The position numbers were made by a program, and so were the translations under genes. Of a stretch of DNA of 7,188 bases, positions 6,563-7,188 are shown piece after piece; the first letter of the stretch is position 1, and the number at the start of each line of letters is the position of its first letter. The DNA is from Lentisphaerota bacterium (lineage in GTDB: Bacteria > Verrucomicrobiota > Kiritimatiellia > RFP12 > UBA3636), in the NCBI GenBank assembly GCA_012514445.1, contig JAAZAI010000559.1, positions 1 through 7,188 on the forward strand, in the 5' to 3' direction. The notes under the pieces are model-generated. The model saw only the letters and a program-made list of their open reading frames with translations, ran no database searches and had not been told where the DNA came from.

Positions 6563-6597
6563 TCAGGGTTCAGGCGGAAATATTCCCTGAACCCTGA
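6563..6597 (-). repeat. Hairpin downstream of adhE (perfect 12-bp stem, 11-nt loop)
   Basis: TCAGGGTTCAGG (6563-6574) is perfectly complementary to CCTGAACCCTGA (6586-6597) around an 11-nt loop. Flanking G-rich (6551-6562) and C-rich (6598-6608) tracts can extend the stem imperfectly. On the minus strand it follows the adhE stop by 22 bp, but no U-run follows directly, the nearest being CTTTT about 22 nt later. It is therefore an RNA-stability or attenuation hairpin, or a weak terminator, not a textbook one. Confidence 0.6.
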
Positions 6598-6610
6598 ACC
6601 CCGAACCCTG
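6585..6610. repeat. 7-bp tandem array CCCTGAA
   Basis: Units are ccctgaa, ccctgaa, ccccgaa and a partial ccctg in continuous 7-bp register. The inverted form at 6563-6574 (tcagggttcagg) creates the adjoining hairpin, so the array and the stem share a sequence. Confidence 0.8.
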
Positions 6611-6619
6611 CCCGGCAGT

Positions 6620-7188
6620 CTATCGGCCGGTAAACGCCTTCCGGTAGAGCGCCTTGATTTCCCCGATCAGCGGGTAGCGCGGGTTCGCGCCGGTGCACTG
6701 GTCGTCGAAGGCATCCTCGGTCAGCGTGTCGAGGGCGTCGTGGAAGGCGGCCTCGGGCACGCCGGAGTCGCGGATGGATTTCGGGATGTCGAGCTTCGTC
6801 TTGAGGGCCTCGACGGCCTCGACAAGGCGTTCGACCTTCTCGTCCTCCGTGACGCCTCCGAGCTGCAGGTAGTCCGCCACGCGGGCGTAGCGGCTCTTGG
6901 CAGTCGGGTAGGAGTACTGCGGAAAGGCGGTCTGTTTGATCGGGTTGTCCGTCGCGTTGTAGCGGATGACCTCCGTGATCAGCAGGGCATTGGCGAGGCC
7001 GTGCGGCAGGTCGAAGCGTGCGCCGAGCTTGTGCGCCATGGAGTGGCAGATGCCGAGGAACGCGTTGGCGAAGGCCATGCCGGACATCGTTGCCGCGTAG
7101 TGAACCTTCTCGCGCGCCTTCATATCCTGCGAGCCGTTGTTGTAGCTGTCGGGAAGGTACTTGAAAAGGATCCGGATCGCCTCCAGCG
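6620..7188 (-). CDS. adhE: AdhE-type aldehyde/alcohol dehydrogenase, C-terminal end (runs off the window)
   Basis: The last 188 or so residues of an iron-dependent alcohol dehydrogenase are present. The gene enters from the right edge in an open frame (LEAIRILFKYLPDSYNNGSQD before the first in-frame Met). Motifs include CHSMAHKLG and PHGLANA, whose CHS and PHG histidines are Fe ligands in this family, and DDQCTGANPRYPL close to the end. This C-terminus is much closer to bifunctional AdhE (acetyl-CoA to acetaldehyde to ethanol, NADH-dependent) than to single-domain Fe-ADHs, but the aldehyde dehydrogenase half lies outside the window. The protein ends KAFTGR. It is on the same strand as the hydrogenase cluster, 173 bp upstream of it, which suggests a shared role in disposal of reducing equivalents. 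Confidence 0.9.
   Translation of the reverse strand, partial: LEAIRILFKYLPDSYNNGSQDMKAREKVHYAATMSGMAFANAFLGICHSMAHKLGARFDLPHGLANALLITEVIRYNATDNPIKQTAFPQYSYPTAKSRYARVADYLQLGGVTEDEKVERLVEAVEALKTKLDIPKSIRDSGVPEAAFHDALDTLTEDAFDDQCTGANPRYPLIGEIKALYRKAFTGR

Larger units (their letters stand above)
6447..6619. other. Intergenic region between adhE and the hydrogenase cluster
   Basis: This 173-bp region has no coding frame of note. It is mostly low-complexity: an 8-bp-period array (6459-6506), a hairpin (6563-6597) and a 7-bp-period array (6585-6610). I could not identify a sigma-70 or sigma-54 promoter for the hydrogenase cluster on the minus strand. Either the promoter is non-canonical or the cluster is read through from adhE. 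Confidence 0.7.

Noticed and set aside
6459..6610. Short repeats considered as a CRISPR array
   Set aside because: Units are 7-8 bp with no spacers and no cas genes nearby. They are simple tandem arrays.

Overview
The window is high-GC bacterial DNA. It looks like part of the genome of a fermentative anaerobe. The evidence is two [FeFe] hydrogenases, an AdhE-type alcohol dehydrogenase and a stand-alone LUD-domain protein. The EF-Tu N-terminus has an altered switch I region resembling what I recall from planctomycete-type EF-Tu, so I favour a lineage of the Planctomycetes-Verrucomicrobia-Kiritimatiellota (PVC) group. That placement is an inference from one partial protein and should be held loosely.

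Layout. Positions 1-644 (minus strand) hold the 5' part of tuf preceded by a tRNA-Thr(GGT) gene, a common bacterial tRNA-tuf arrangement. Positions 645-848 are an intergenic region between divergent transcription units. It carries a convincing plus-strand promoter placed so close to the next start codon that the transcript should be leaderless. Positions 849-1505 (plus strand) encode a small LUD-domain protein. Its stop faces the end of a minus-strand hydrogenase cluster across only 29 bp.

The cluster occupies 1535-6446 on the minus strand, in transcription order: a small thioredoxin-like [2Fe-2S] protein (92 aa); a sensory-type [FeFe] hydrogenase (HydS) with 2x[4Fe-4S], H-cluster domain, an RnfB-type four-Cys cluster and a PAS domain; a SpoIIE/PP2C-type phosphatase with an extra C-terminal domain; a second small [2Fe-2S] protein (84 aa); and a monomeric group-B-like [FeFe] hydrogenase (HydA). 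Spacings are short (23 bp, 3 bp, 30 bp and an ATGA overlap), so one operon is likely. Upstream on the same strand, 6620-7188 holds the 3' end of adhE. It is separated from the cluster by 173 bp of short-period repeats and a 12-bp-stem hairpin.

Proposed logic (inference). HydS has lost the proton-transfer cysteine that HydA keeps, so HydS would sense H2 or redox state and HydA would evolve H2. HydS would signal through its Fe-S/PAS tail to the phosphatase, adjusting the choice between ethanol formation (AdhE) and H2 formation. No kinase, anti-sigma partner, transcription regulator or H-cluster maturase (HydE, HydF, HydG) is visible, so these must lie elsewhere. Similar HydS-phosphatase-HydA sets are, as I recall, known from Ruminococcus albus and other clostridia. 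The arrangement is therefore not wholly new, but its output is poorly understood.
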